From Thalassospira sp. MCCC 1A01148 (GTDB taxonomy: Bacteria; Pseudomonadota; Alphaproteobacteria; Rhodospirillales; Thalassospiraceae), in NCBI RefSeq assembly GCF_001613795.1, contig NZ_LPVZ01000022.1:124001-188000 (forward strand): DNA of 64,000 nt. Direction: 5' to 3'. This document shows positions 39,777 through 47,905 of this stretch, one piece after another. The notes below the pieces were generated by a model. That model searched no databases, had not been told where the DNA came from, and saw only the letters and a list, made by a program, of their open reading frames with translations. Position 1 is the stretch's first letter. Each line of letters starts with the position of its first letter. A program made the translations under genes and the position numbers.

Positions 39777-41189
39777 TTAAACGTTCAGCAAAAGGTGCTC
39801 TCGCTCCCAGGCGCTGATCACGGTCTGATAGGCATCCCATTCTGCTTCCTTGACCGCAATGACCGCGGCGGCAAATTCCTCGCCCAGAAGTTCCTTAAGC
39901 GGTTTGCAGCGATGGAATTTCGCAAGTGCTTCGTGGATGTGACGGGGCAGGGAATGGGCACGGTCATAGCCCGAACCTTCGATCGGGGCCGTGGCGTCAA
40001 CCTCTTCGAGAATCCCCAAAAGGCCACAGGCAAGCGATGCCGCAATCGCCAGATACGGGTTGGCATCAGCGCCCGGCAGGCGGTTTTCAACCCGGCGCGC
40101 GGCGGGCGGGCCATTTGGCTGGCGCAGACCGACCGTGCGGTTATCAAGTGACCAGTGCATGTTGATCGGCGCATCGGACCAGGGCTGCAAGCGGCGATAA
40201 CTGTTCATGTTCGGTGCCAGAAGCGGCATGGCTGCCGGCAGGTAACGCTGCAGACCGCCAATATAGTTCAGGAACAGTTTGGAGTTTTCCCCGTCATCAT
40301 CGGCAAACAGGTTCTTGCCGGTTGTGATATCAAGAACACTCTGGTGAATATGCATCGAGCTGCCCGGCAGATTGCCCATCGGCTTGGCCATGAACGTGCC
40401 ATAGACACCATGTTTCAGGGCCGTCTCGCGCAGGGTGCGTTTGAACAGGAAGGCCTGATCGGCCAGTTCAAGCGGGTCGCCATGGTTAAAGTTCATTTCA
40501 AGCTGGGCCGGACCCGATTCGTGGCTCATGGTATCGGCATCGATATTCATGGCCTCGCAATAGTCATAAAGGTCCTCGATCAGCGGGTCGAACTCGTTGA
40601 TCGCATCAATGCCAAAGGCGTTCGATGCGCGTTCCGGCCGCCCGGAACGGCCGATTGGCGGTTCCAGCGGGTTGTCGGGGTCGGTGTTTTTTGCCACCAG
40701 ATAAAATTCAAGTTCCGGCGCGATCACGGGCTTCATGCCACGTTCTTCAAATGCCTTGAGAACGCGCTTCAGCACGCCGCGCGGGGACGTTGAAACTTCT
40801 TCGCCGGAAAAATGGAAGCAGTCGCAGATGATCTGGGCGGTTGGCTCTTCGTACCATGGGACAACGCGCACGGTTTGCGGGTCGGGAACCATGACCACGT
40901 CCTTTTCGGCCGGATCAAGGAAGGCATCGGTTTCCTCCGGATAGCCGCCGGTTACCGTCAGGCAGAATATTGCTTCGGGGATGGCAAGGCTTTTGGCCTC
41001 CAGCCCCTTCAGGAATTTCTGTGTCGGAAGAACCTTGCCGCGGGCAACGCCGGACATGTCCGGTACAATGCATTCGACTTCTTCGATTTTTCGCTCGGAT
41101 AGCCACGTCTTGAGATCGGTGCTCATGTGTAGTCGGGCGCTTTCACGCCAGTCCTTCAAAATTGCATTTTCTTGCGTTTTTCGGGCCAT
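39777..41189 (-). CDS. puuA: Gamma-glutamylputrescine synthetase (glutamine synthetase family)
   Basis: A 470-residue member of the glutamine synthetase III-like PuuA branch that ligates glutamate to putrescine in the first step of the Puu degradation route. Glutamine synthetase motifs are visible: PELEFYLV with the metal-binding Glu, ESGPAQLEMNFNHGDPLE, the ATP site GSSMHIHQSVLD, and NRTVGLRQPNGPPAARRVENRLPGADAN-type active-site residues. The start is uncertain between the ATG at 41189 and an in-frame ATG at 41126; neither has a strong ribosome-binding site. It is divergent from dgcN. Related ligases for other amines cannot be excluded. Confidence 0.88.
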   Translation of the reverse strand: MARKTQENAILKDWRESARLHMSTDLKTWLSERKIEEVECIVPDMSGVARGKVLPTQKFLKGLEAKSLAIPEAIFCLTVTGGYPEETDAFLDPAEKDVVMVPDPQTVRVVPWYEEPTAQIICDCFHFSGEEVSTSPRGVLKRVLKAFEERGMKPVIAPELEFYLVAKNTDPDNPLEPPIGRSGRPERASNAFGIDAINEFDPLIEDLYDYCEAMNIDADTMSHESGPAQLEMNFNHGDPLELADQAFLFKRTLRETALKHGVYGTFMAKPMGNLPGSSMHIHQSVLDITTGKNLFADDDGENSKLFLNYIGGLQRYLPAAMPLLAPNMNSYRRLQPWSDAPINMHWSLDNRTVGLRQPNGPPAARRVENRLPGADANPYLAIAASLACGLLGILEEVDATAPIEGSGYDRAHSLPRHIHEALAKFHRCKPLKELLGEEFAAAVIAVKEAEWDAYQTVISAWEREHLLLNV

Positions 41190-41398
41190 TCCCGAACAAA
41201 TTCACAAGAAAGGATGTTGGTCTTCGAAGACTATTGTATTTAATTTCGTTATTGTCGTGTTTTTTAGAATTATAGACGAAGTTTCTGTGGGATCGTCGAA
41301 GATATCGTTTCATATCTCTGGAACCATCCTACCAGATTGCGCTATAGTCACGCCACAATATTTAAGAGCAGCGTTTGGATGCTGGTCAAGGAGGTATT

Positions 41399-42403
41399 AT
41401 GAAAATCGCACATCCGTATCTTATGTTTCTTGGTGACGCGCCGGACGAACTGGCTGCAAAAACCGCAATCGGCATCAAGCAGTGGCGCCCGGAATGGTGC
41501 GTCGGTCAGCTGAGCCTGCCGGGCTGTCAGGCTGATCTCGGTCTGCCGGAAATGTCCATTGCCGAAGCAAAGGCCGCCGGTGTTAAAACCCTTGTGCTTG
41601 GCGTTGCCAACCGTGGCGGGATCATCGGCCCGGCATGGATGGAAACCCTGCTGGCTGCTATTGATGCCGGCATGGATATCGCCAACGGTCTGCACACCCG
41701 TCTTTCCACCATTCCGGAACTGGTTGATGCCGCCAAGGCCAAAGGTGTCAGCCTGTTGGACGTTCGCCACTTCGACGGCAAAGTGCCGGTCGGCAATGGT
41801 GAAGAACGTTCGGGCAAACGTGTTCTGGCTGTTGGGACCGATTGCTCGGTTGGTAAAATGTACACCGCCCTTGCGATTGACGCCGAATTCAAAAAGCGCG
41901 GCATCAAGTCCGATTTCCGTGCAACCGGCCAGACCGGTATCTTCATCGCGGGCGAAGGAATCTCGGTTGATGCCGTGATTTCCGACTTTATCTCGGGCGC
42001 TGTTGAATCCATTGCACCGGCCAATGACGCCGATCACTGGGACGTCATGGAAGGGCAGGGCAGCCTGTTCCACGCATCGTTTGCCGGTGTTTCCATGGGC
42101 CTGATCCACGGCTCCCAGCCGGACGCACTCGTGGTTTGCCACGAGCCGACCCGTACTCACATGCGTGGCCTGCCGGGCTATAAACTGCCGGATCTCAAGA
42201 CCTGCATGGAAGTAAACCTTCAGCACGCCAAGCTGACCAACCCGAATTGCAAGGTTGTCGGTTTTGCGGTCAACACCAAGGCGCTTGATGACGCGGCGGC
42301 CAAGAAACTTCTGGCCGACATCGAAGCTGAATTCGGTCTTCCGGCTGTTGATCCGGTCCGTACCGGTGTCGCACCGCTGGTCGACAAACTTCAGGAGATC
42401 TAA
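41399..42403 (+). CDS. dgcN: D-glutamate N-acetyltransferase DgcN (DUF1611)
   Basis: A 334-residue DUF1611 protein. The N-terminal domain begins IAHPYLMFLGDAPDELAAKT. The C-terminal domain is P-loop-like, with VLAVGTDCSVGKMYTALAI as the nucleotide-binding motif and ATGQTGIFIAGEGISVDAVI after it. Family members named DgcN are reported to N-acetylate D-glutamate in a catabolic route with the epimerase DgcA, whose gene follows 1 bp later. AAGGAGG lies five bases before the ATG at 41399, an ideal site. The annotation rests on family and gene pairing; older annotations call it simply a DUF1611 protein. Confidence 0.85.
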   Translation: MKIAHPYLMFLGDAPDELAAKTAIGIKQWRPEWCVGQLSLPGCQADLGLPEMSIAEAKAAGVKTLVLGVANRGGIIGPAWMETLLAAIDAGMDIANGLHTRLSTIPELVDAAKAKGVSLLDVRHFDGKVPVGNGEERSGKRVLAVGTDCSVGKMYTALAIDAEFKKRGIKSDFRATGQTGIFIAGEGISVDAVISDFISGAVESIAPANDADHWDVMEGQGSLFHASFAGVSMGLIHGSQPDALVVCHEPTRTHMRGLPGYKLPDLKTCMEVNLQHAKLTNPNCKVVGFAVNTKALDDAAAKKLLADIEAEFGLPAVDPVRTGVAPLVDKLQEI

Positions 42404-42404
42404 G

Positions 42405-43385
42405 TTGCCAAAACTCAGTGTGATTTCCGAAGTCTTCCCGCTTGCGCAGGTTTTCAAAATCTCGCGCGGGGCACGGACAGAGGCACATGTGGTCAAGGTG
42501 AGCTTAAGTGACGGCACACATACCGGGTATGGGGAATGCGTTCCCTATGCCCGGTACAATGAAACGGTCGAAGGCGTTATTGCCGATATCGAAGCACAGG
42601 CAGACGCACTGAACCGTGGCATGACCCGCAAGGAACTTCAGGATGCCATGAAGGCCGGCGCTGCGCGCAACGCAGTTGACTGCGCCTATTGGGATCTGGA
42701 AGCCAAGCGGGCCGGTCGTCGTGTGTGGGAACTGATCGGGCACAAGGCACCGGAAGGATTGATCACGGCTGAAACGCTGTCGATTGATACCCCCGATAAC
42801 ATGCGCGAAGGGGCCCGCAAGATCGCCCATGCGCCGCTGCTCAAGGTCAAGCTCAATGGCGAAAACGTCGTTGAGTCGGTCCGGGCCGTGCGCGAAGGCT
42901 CGCCCAAGGCGCGCATCATTGTTGATGCCAACGAAGCCTGGTCGCTTGATCTGCTTGAAGATATCGGGGCCGAACTTGATGGCCTCGGTGTCGAAATGAT
43001 CGAACAGCCCCTGCCTGCCGGGCAGGATGACGGTCTGATCGATATCGATTGCCCGGTTCTTCTGTGTGCTGACGAGTCTGTTCATACATTGGCCGACATT
43101 CCGCGTCTGGCCAATCTCTATGACATGATCAATATCAAGCTCGACAAGACCGGTGGTCTCACCGGCGCGCTTGAACTGGCAGAAGCCGCATCAAAGGCTG
43201 GCATGCAACTGATGACCGGCTGCATGGTCGGTACATCGCTTGCCATGGCGCCCGCGATGATCACCGGTGCGATGTCACGCATTGTCGATCTCGATGGCCC
43301 GATCTGGATGGCCAAGGATCGCGATCACGCCCTGACCTTCAATAATGGTGTTATGGGGCTGCCAGATCGTGAACTCTGGGGTTAA
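42405..43385 (+). CDS. dgcA: N-acetyl-D-glutamate racemase / dipeptide epimerase DgcA
   Basis: A 326-residue enolase-superfamily enzyme of the muconate lactonising/dipeptide epimerase branch. The catalytic Lys lies in PLLKVKLNG, the metal ligands in IIVDANEAW, MIEQPLP and CADESVHT, and the opposing Lys in INIKLDKTGG. The start is a TTG at 42405, chosen because AGGAG lies seven bases upstream and it begins right after the dgcN stop; no ATG fits. In the DgcN-DgcA route it turns N-acetyl-D-glutamate into the L form. An L-Ala-D/L-Glu epimerase in peptidoglycan recycling is the main alternative. Confidence 0.88.
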   Translation: MPKLSVISEVFPLAQVFKISRGARTEAHVVKVSLSDGTHTGYGECVPYARYNETVEGVIADIEAQADALNRGMTRKELQDAMKAGAARNAVDCAYWDLEAKRAGRRVWELIGHKAPEGLITAETLSIDTPDNMREGARKIAHAPLLKVKLNGENVVESVRAVREGSPKARIIVDANEAWSLDLLEDIGAELDGLGVEMIEQPLPAGQDDGLIDIDCPVLLCADESVHTLADIPRLANLYDMINIKLDKTGGLTGALELAEAASKAGMQLMTGCMVGTSLAMAPAMITGAMSRIVDLDGPIWMAKDRDHALTFNNGVMGLPDRELWG

Positions 43386-43438
43386 TTTGGATAGGTTCTA
43401 TACAGCGGCATAGTTGCTGTCTGGCAGGGCTATAATTG

Positions 43439-43474
43439 AACGGCGCACCGGGAAACCGGCGCGCCGTTTTATTT
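43439..43474 (+). terminator. Rho-independent terminator after dgcA
   Basis: The stem AACGGCGC-ACCGG/CCGGC-GCGCCGTT has one mismatch and a GAAA loop and is followed by TTATTTT. It lies about 54 bp past dgcA. The remaining gap to 43752 is AT-rich and holds nothing recognisable beyond the likely promoter of the diguanylate cyclase. Confidence 0.8.
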
Positions 43475-43751
43475 TCCGACATTTGAAACCCGCCAGTACA
43501 ATATTCGACCTGAAGTAGAAAATCGGACCCAATTTTTTTTATCGTCGCATCCGGGCATATGGCTGTTAACTTTTTCTTTAGGATTCAACGCATTGCCGTT
43601 GAGTATAGGGATTTTTAACGTCCATATTGCCCCTTATGCTGTATCGCGCCACCCTAATGTATAGTTGTGTATTCGACCAAATAGGGGAACGATAAACCGT
43701 TGCTAATAAAGGGTCGAAACCGGCCCGTTTTATCTGGGTGGAGCGGTTTTG

Positions 43752-44957
43752 GTGGATACACGCCCTCTTGAAAATGGCAGTCTGGCGCGCAGGACATTTC
43801 GGTGCTGTTATCGGGATTTCCTATACACGCCCCGGCACGCAGAACTCATGCATCTGCGGCGCAAGGAATCTATTCAGATTTCCGCCCGCTTTGCCGCTGT
43901 TTTTGTTCTGGTTCTGATGCTGGCTGTTCCATTCTGGGATGGCACCCTTGCCGTTGAAATGTGGTCGTCGCAGACCTTTGTTCTGCGTCTTCTGGTGGCT
44001 GGCGTTGCCGTTGCCGTGCTTGCAAATCGCGCGGTCAGCGCACGCTGGCGGCGCCATTTTCCCTATCTGCCCATGCTGATGCTGATCTTTGCCGCCAGTC
44101 TTTTATGTGTTTTTGCGGCCAACGATCCACGTGCTACCGATCAAATGCACTCTGCGCACAGCTTCCTTCTGATTGGTCTGGTGATGATGATCGCCATCAT
44201 GCCGCTGACATTGGCCGAGGCGGGCTTGCTTTCGGTGCCGTTTCTGGCGTTGTTGGCCATCAGCGCGCAAAGTGGCCTTGAAACAGGTTTTGTGCCGTTT
44301 GAAATGTTGCTGGCCTTCTTGCTGCCGCTGGCAATGGTTTCATCCCTGGTGCAGCTTTACCGGACCATCGCGGCTGTTCATGAAATCGCCATTGATCCGT
44401 TGACCGGCTGTTATACCCGCGCCTTTGGCATGGAAATGATCCGGGTCAGTTTCGATGCGGCTCAGCGTAAAAATGCGCCCTATACCGTCGCCTTTGTCGA
44501 TCTTGATGATTTCAAGCAGATCAATGACCGCTATGGGCATGATTACGGTGATCGCATTCTTGGCGAGGTCGGCAACAATCTGGTCCACCGGTTTCGCCGG
44601 TCCGATCTTGTCGTGCGCTGGGGTGGGGAGGAATTTTTGATATTGCTGCCCGAACTTGACCGTGCCCGCGCGGCCGAGGTGCTTGACCGCGTTATGTTGC
44701 CCGGTCTGGCAAAGCTTGAAGACGGGCAGGTGCAAAAGGCCAGTGTCGGTCTGTCCGAACGGATCGAGGATGCCATTGCCCTGCCACACAACCTGATCGA
44801 CCTTGCCGATCAACGGATGTATGACGCCAAGAAACGGCGTGATCGCGAAGATCTGGTGGAGCAGGGCTATTTAGGCCGACGCAGCGCCGTACAGGCGCTG
44901 GCTTCCCAATCAGCGGCCGCTGGCAATACGCAATCAGCGGATCACAGCATCAACTGA
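43752..44957 (+). CDS. Membrane-bound diguanylate cyclase (GGDEF)
   Basis: This enzyme makes c-di-GMP, which promotes attachment over swimming. The 401-residue protein has five or six transmembrane helices (about residues 40-200, for example FAAVFVLVLMLAVPFWDG) and then a GGDEF domain. Visible there are DPLTGCYTRAFGMEMI, VAFVDLDDFKQINDRYGHDYGDRIL-type substrate-binding residues and the active site WGGEEFLILLPELD. There is no clear RxxD inhibitory site before GGEEF (the residues are RFRRSDLVVR, where RRSD could serve). The GTG at 43752 with GGAG eight bases upstream is preferred to the adjacent TTG. Confidence 0.92.
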   Translation: MDTRPLENGSLARRTFRCCYRDFLYTPRHAELMHLRRKESIQISARFAAVFVLVLMLAVPFWDGTLAVEMWSSQTFVLRLLVAGVAVAVLANRAVSARWRRHFPYLPMLMLIFAASLLCVFAANDPRATDQMHSAHSFLLIGLVMMIAIMPLTLAEAGLLSVPFLALLAISAQSGLETGFVPFEMLLAFLLPLAMVSSLVQLYRTIAAVHEIAIDPLTGCYTRAFGMEMIRVSFDAAQRKNAPYTVAFVDLDDFKQINDRYGHDYGDRILGEVGNNLVHRFRRSDLVVRWGGEEFLILLPELDRARAAEVLDRVMLPGLAKLEDGQVQKASVGLSERIEDAIALPHNLIDLADQRMYDAKKRRDREDLVEQGYLGRRSAVQALASQSAAAGNTQSADHSIN

Positions 44958-45270
44958 TCTTTTGGGGTGCCCGGGGCACTTCTTTGGGCCTTTCGGGTGG
45001 ATTTCCCTGACTTCCTTTCCGGTGAAACAGCCTGTTTCAATGCCCTTTGGCTGGCAAAGTGACCTCATGGGCGCAATGTTGCTGTGTGGAATCGATGGCC
45101 ATGACGTTCGAAATCGAACTATTTGGCTGTGGATTCGCATCGATTCCCTCCGTTCCAACCGAGGTTTGATTTTCTTTGGTGGTCAAAAAAATAGCCGGGA
45201 AGTGTGAAATTTTCGGGCGTTTGACGGGCAATGCCGCAAAATAATGCACAAAAAAGAAGCAGTAATATTT

Positions 45271-45300
45271 TTGACAAAAAAATAGTCAAAAAACTATTGC
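45271..45300 (+). promoter_or_regulatory. Putative promoter of the candidate small RNA
   Basis: A consensus -35 box TTGACA at 45271-45276 is followed 18 bp later by TATTGC (45295-45300), a weak -10. This would start transcription near 45305. The A-rich spacer is unusual for this genome. Confidence 0.45.
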
Positions 45301-45303
45301 GTC

Positions 45304-45437
45304 CTCCCCGGCAAATCAGTAATCTCCATTTGTGCGCTGCGGTAGGACGCAGTGCATTCCGGCGAGCGACTTGTCGCTCGTTTCTTGGACGTTTCCTCCC
45401 TAGACTTGGGCCGCTGTCACAGGCGGCCTTCTTTTTT
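45304..45437 (+). ncRNA. Candidate trans-acting small RNA with CCUCC motifs
   Basis: About 134 nt between a TTGACA promoter and a terminator contain three hairpins. The first is GCGCTGCG/CGCAGTGC (45334-45355), the second CGAGCGAC/GTCGCTCG (45363-45380), and the third GGCCGC/GCGGCC (45409-45428) followed by TTCTTTTTT. CCTCCCC at the 5' end and TTTCCTCCC between hairpins two and three would be single-stranded and complementary to ribosome-binding sites. Alphaproteobacterial small RNAs of the suhB/alpha-r14 and CcsR types share this design. I cannot assign a family without a covariance search. Confidence 0.6.
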
Positions 45438-45995
45438 GCCTGAATTCAGCCGATTACACAAATGCAAAGCATATGTTCAACCCCTGAGCATATGGTGCAT
45501 TCTGGAATTTGTTAAATGGTGCAGTGCAAATCAACCGGAAAGAGAAATGCCCCGCCGTTTTGGCGAGGCATCATCTTATAGGGGAAATTTGTCCAATAGT
45601 ATCAGAACAAAAGTGAGAACTATTGAGACCGTAGGCGCAACATCGAATTTGACGTCAATGTTGATTCTGGTCTGCGGGAGCGGATTTTTCCGCATGTCTT
45701 TTCCGGTTGTGATCAGACGAGAGTGAACGCGTTGGAAGATGCATTAAAATCGCCTGACTTTTTATAGTTTGCTCAATGCTCTTGCGCTGCTTTTGACGCC
45801 GACACTTTTCAGCATTTCCAGAGCATCGCAATTAATAGGTAGTCGGTGGTTTGGTCCCCCCTTGGAACCAGCCGGTCCGGAGGTCGACTATAACACAAGG
45901 TTCTTGTTTTAACATACTGTATTTTGTGCTTTGGATTCTGAGGGGGGCTGTATGTTGTGCTGTGAGGCGTTGGGCTGTTTTGGTCGCAGCTAGCC

Positions 45996-46574
45996 CTACT
46001 TCTCGCGCGTTGGATTGCTGTCGGGGTTGTCGCTATCCCCGTCGCCCAGGCCGCGCTGCATGATCACGCTATCGACCCAGCGGCCCATTTTAAAACCGGC
46101 TGACTGTAACGTGCCGGCCACCCGGAAGCCCAACCGCGCATGCAACCCGATAGACGCCACATTGGCACTGTCGCCGATCACCGCGATCATCTGGCGATAG
46201 CCAAGGGCGGTGACGCGTTTGATCAGTTCCGAAAGCAACGCACTGCCAGCCCCCTTGCCGACGACTTCCGGGGCAATGTAAATCGTGTCCTCGACCGTAA
46301 AGCGATAGGCCGGGCGGGTTCGATAGGCCCCGGCATAGGCAAATCCCTCAACCCGGCCATCCACATCGGCCACCAGATAGGGCAGGCCGCGTTCACGCAC
46401 ATGTTGCCAGCGCGATGTCAGCTCCGCGATTTCAGGCGCACGTTCTTCAAACGATGCCAGCCCATGCAAAACATGGTGGCCATAAATCTCGGTGATGCGT
46501 TCAAAATCTTCGGGTTCGGCATCGCGGATGATCAGGTCGCTCAACACGTCGCTGGTGTCGGTGGCTTCGGTCAT
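45996..46574 (-). CDS. GNAT family N-acetyltransferase (phosphinothricin acetyltransferase-like)
   Basis: A 192-residue acetyltransferase close to the PAT/YncA branch, which acetylates phosphinothricin, methionine sulfoximine or related amino acids. The acetyl-CoA site is in EDTIYIAPEVVGKGAGSALL, and the family C-terminal region reads GDSANVASIGLHARLGFRVAGTL. The opening LIIRDAEPEDFERITEIYGHHVLHG is also typical. The start codon overlaps the stop of the upstream amidohydrolase gene (TAATG), so the two are co-translated. The real substrate is unknown. Confidence 0.88.
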   Translation of the reverse strand: MTEATDTSDVLSDLIIRDAEPEDFERITEIYGHHVLHGLASFEERAPEIAELTSRWQHVRERGLPYLVADVDGRVEGFAYAGAYRTRPAYRFTVEDTIYIAPEVVGKGAGSALLSELIKRVTALGYRQMIAVIGDSANVASIGLHARLGFRVAGTLQSAGFKMGRWVDSVIMQRGLGDGDSDNPDSNPTREK

Positions 46575-47440
46575 TAAAACGGGTTCCCGTCGAGATCATG
46601 GAAGCGCGATATCAGATCGGTCATCTGGTCGCGCAGGACGTCAAATCCACGATGCGGGCCGATTGTTGCTTCATCCATATAAAGCGCGCGCGAAAGCTCG
46701 ATCTGAAGGCTGTGCACATGTTCTTGCGGGCGACCGTAATGGCGTGTGCAATAGCCCCCGGCATATGGATCATTGTGCGCGGGCGCAAAGCCCATATCAC
46801 GGAAACAATCTTCCACAAACCGCGTCAATGACGGGTGGCAGGAACTTCCATAGCAATCGCCAAGCACCAGATCAACGCGGTTTTTTGCGCTGTCGCACGA
46901 ATCTCCGGGCATCGAATGGCAATCAATCAGAATGCAGTAGCCAAAATTCGCCCGCGTCTGATCAATCAGTTTCTGCAATGCCTGATGATAGGGCCGATAA
47001 TATGTCTTGATCCGCGAAAGTGCTTCTTCGGCGGGCAGGCGGGTCTTGTATATCTCGACCCCGCCGCTGACCACGCGCGGGATCGATCCCAGTCCCGAAA
47101 GGGCGCGCATCGAATTGATGTCGTCATCCTCGGGCAGGTCGCCATCAAACATGCGCGGATCAAGCTCCATCGCCGCCCGGTTCACATCAACATAGGCCCG
47201 CGGGAATGTTGCGCACAGCAAAGGCGCGCCAAGCTTGGGGGCGGCATTGAACAACTGATCGACAAAGGCATCTTCGGATGCGCGCAGCTCGAACGCGCCA
47301 ATCCGTGCGCGTTCAATCAGATCCTGCGGGTACTGGCGGCCGGAATGCGGGGATGCAAACACCACCGGCAGGGTTTGCCGGGGTGGCAGGATTACGGTGG
47401 CAGGGCCAGTTGAGGCGAGTTCCGAAGGCAACTGGTTCAT
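46574..47440 (-). CDS. N-formylglutamate amidohydrolase family protein
   Basis: A 288-residue hydrolase of the HutG2/N-formylglutamate deformylase-like family, which releases formate and glutamate in one histidine-degradation route. The metal-binding regions are visible: VVFASPHSGRQYP near the N-terminus, LIDCHSMPG in the middle, and DPYAGGYCTRHYG with HVHSLQIELSRALYM towards the C-terminus. No other histidine-degradation genes are nearby, so the substrate may be another N-acyl amino acid. It forms a two-gene unit with the acetyltransferase that overlaps its stop; one removing and one adding an acyl group is suggestive but unproven. Confidence 0.88.
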   Translation of the reverse strand: MNQLPSELASTGPATVILPPRQTLPVVFASPHSGRQYPQDLIERARIGAFELRASEDAFVDQLFNAAPKLGAPLLCATFPRAYVDVNRAAMELDPRMFDGDLPEDDDINSMRALSGLGSIPRVVSGGVEIYKTRLPAEEALSRIKTYYRPYHQALQKLIDQTRANFGYCILIDCHSMPGDSCDSAKNRVDLVLGDCYGSSCHPSLTRFVEDCFRDMGFAPAHNDPYAGGYCTRHYGRPQEHVHSLQIELSRALYMDEATIGPHRGFDVLRDQMTDLISRFHDLDGNPF

Positions 47441-47685
47441 TGTCTTTCGTAATGTCCATCCCTTATGACGCGGATTTGGGCTTCGTCGTCCGTCTTGCGA
47501 TCCGTTATCATACTATCTTCTAGCATATGGGAATTGCCACGGATTTGATGAACATTTTTTGTCAAAAAACCATTTCTGGGGTTGCGCCAAGTCCAGCCTT
47601 GGGCTAAATACCGCCTCGCCGACGCAAACGGCACAGACCATTGTTTTCGGTTACGAAGCCTTGGTCTTTGGAAAGATGGATTTGC

Positions 47686-47762
47686 GGGCCTATAGCTCAG
47701 TTGGTTAGAGCGTTCGCTTGACATGCGAGAGGTCACAAGTTCGAGTCTTGTTAGGCCCACCA
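47686..47762 (+). tRNA. tRNA-Val (GAC)
   Basis: A 77-nt cloverleaf including an encoded CCA. The acceptor is GGGCCTA/TAGGCCC, the D arm GCTC/GAGC, the anticodon arm TTCGC/GCGAG with loop TTGACAT (anticodon GAC), and the T arm ACAAG/CTTGT with TTCGAGT. It is identical to the copy 16 bp downstream. The 245 bp upstream to 47441 have no gene. Confidence 0.97.
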
Positions 47763-47778
47763 TCTTTCAAACCCATAG

Positions 47779-47855
47779 GGGCCTATAGCTCAGTTGGTTA
47801 GAGCGTTCGCTTGACATGCGAGAGGTCACAAGTTCGAGTCTTGTTAGGCCCACCA
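47779..47855 (+). tRNA. tRNA-Val (GAC), second copy
   Basis: An exact duplicate of the preceding tRNA, with anticodon GAC and encoded CCA. The 16-bp spacing implies one transcript processed into two tRNAs. A terminator follows at 47861. Confidence 0.97.
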
Positions 47856-47860
47856 TTCCC

Positions 47861-47893
47861 ACCCCGCCGGTTCCCGCGCGGGGTTTTGTGTTT
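47861..47893 (+). terminator. Rho-independent terminator after the tRNA pair
   Basis: A 7-bp stem (ACCCCGC/GCGGGGT) with a 10-nt loop is followed by TTTGTGTTT. It begins 6 bp after the second tRNA and could also face the convergent ABC permease gene ending at 47906. Confidence 0.7.
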
Positions 47894-47905
47894 CCGGGCC
47901 AAGGC

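Larger units (their letters stand above)
44958..45995. other. 1 kb region without a convincing protein gene
   Basis: This AT-richer gap lies between the diguanylate cyclase and the acetyltransferase. Open frames in it (up to 124 codons at 45352-45726) lack ribosome-binding sites and recognisable sequence. It contains the candidate small RNA at 45304-45437. It also has a second hairpin at 45547-45571 (ATGCC-CCGCC/GGCG-GGCAT, one mismatch) that on the minus strand runs into TTTCTCTTTCC and could be a minus-strand terminator. Nothing else is recognisable. Confidence 0.6.

Noticed and set aside
45352..45726. 124-codon frame in the protein-free gap
   Set aside because: It begins inside the candidate small RNA, lacks a ribosome-binding site and has no recognisable sequence.
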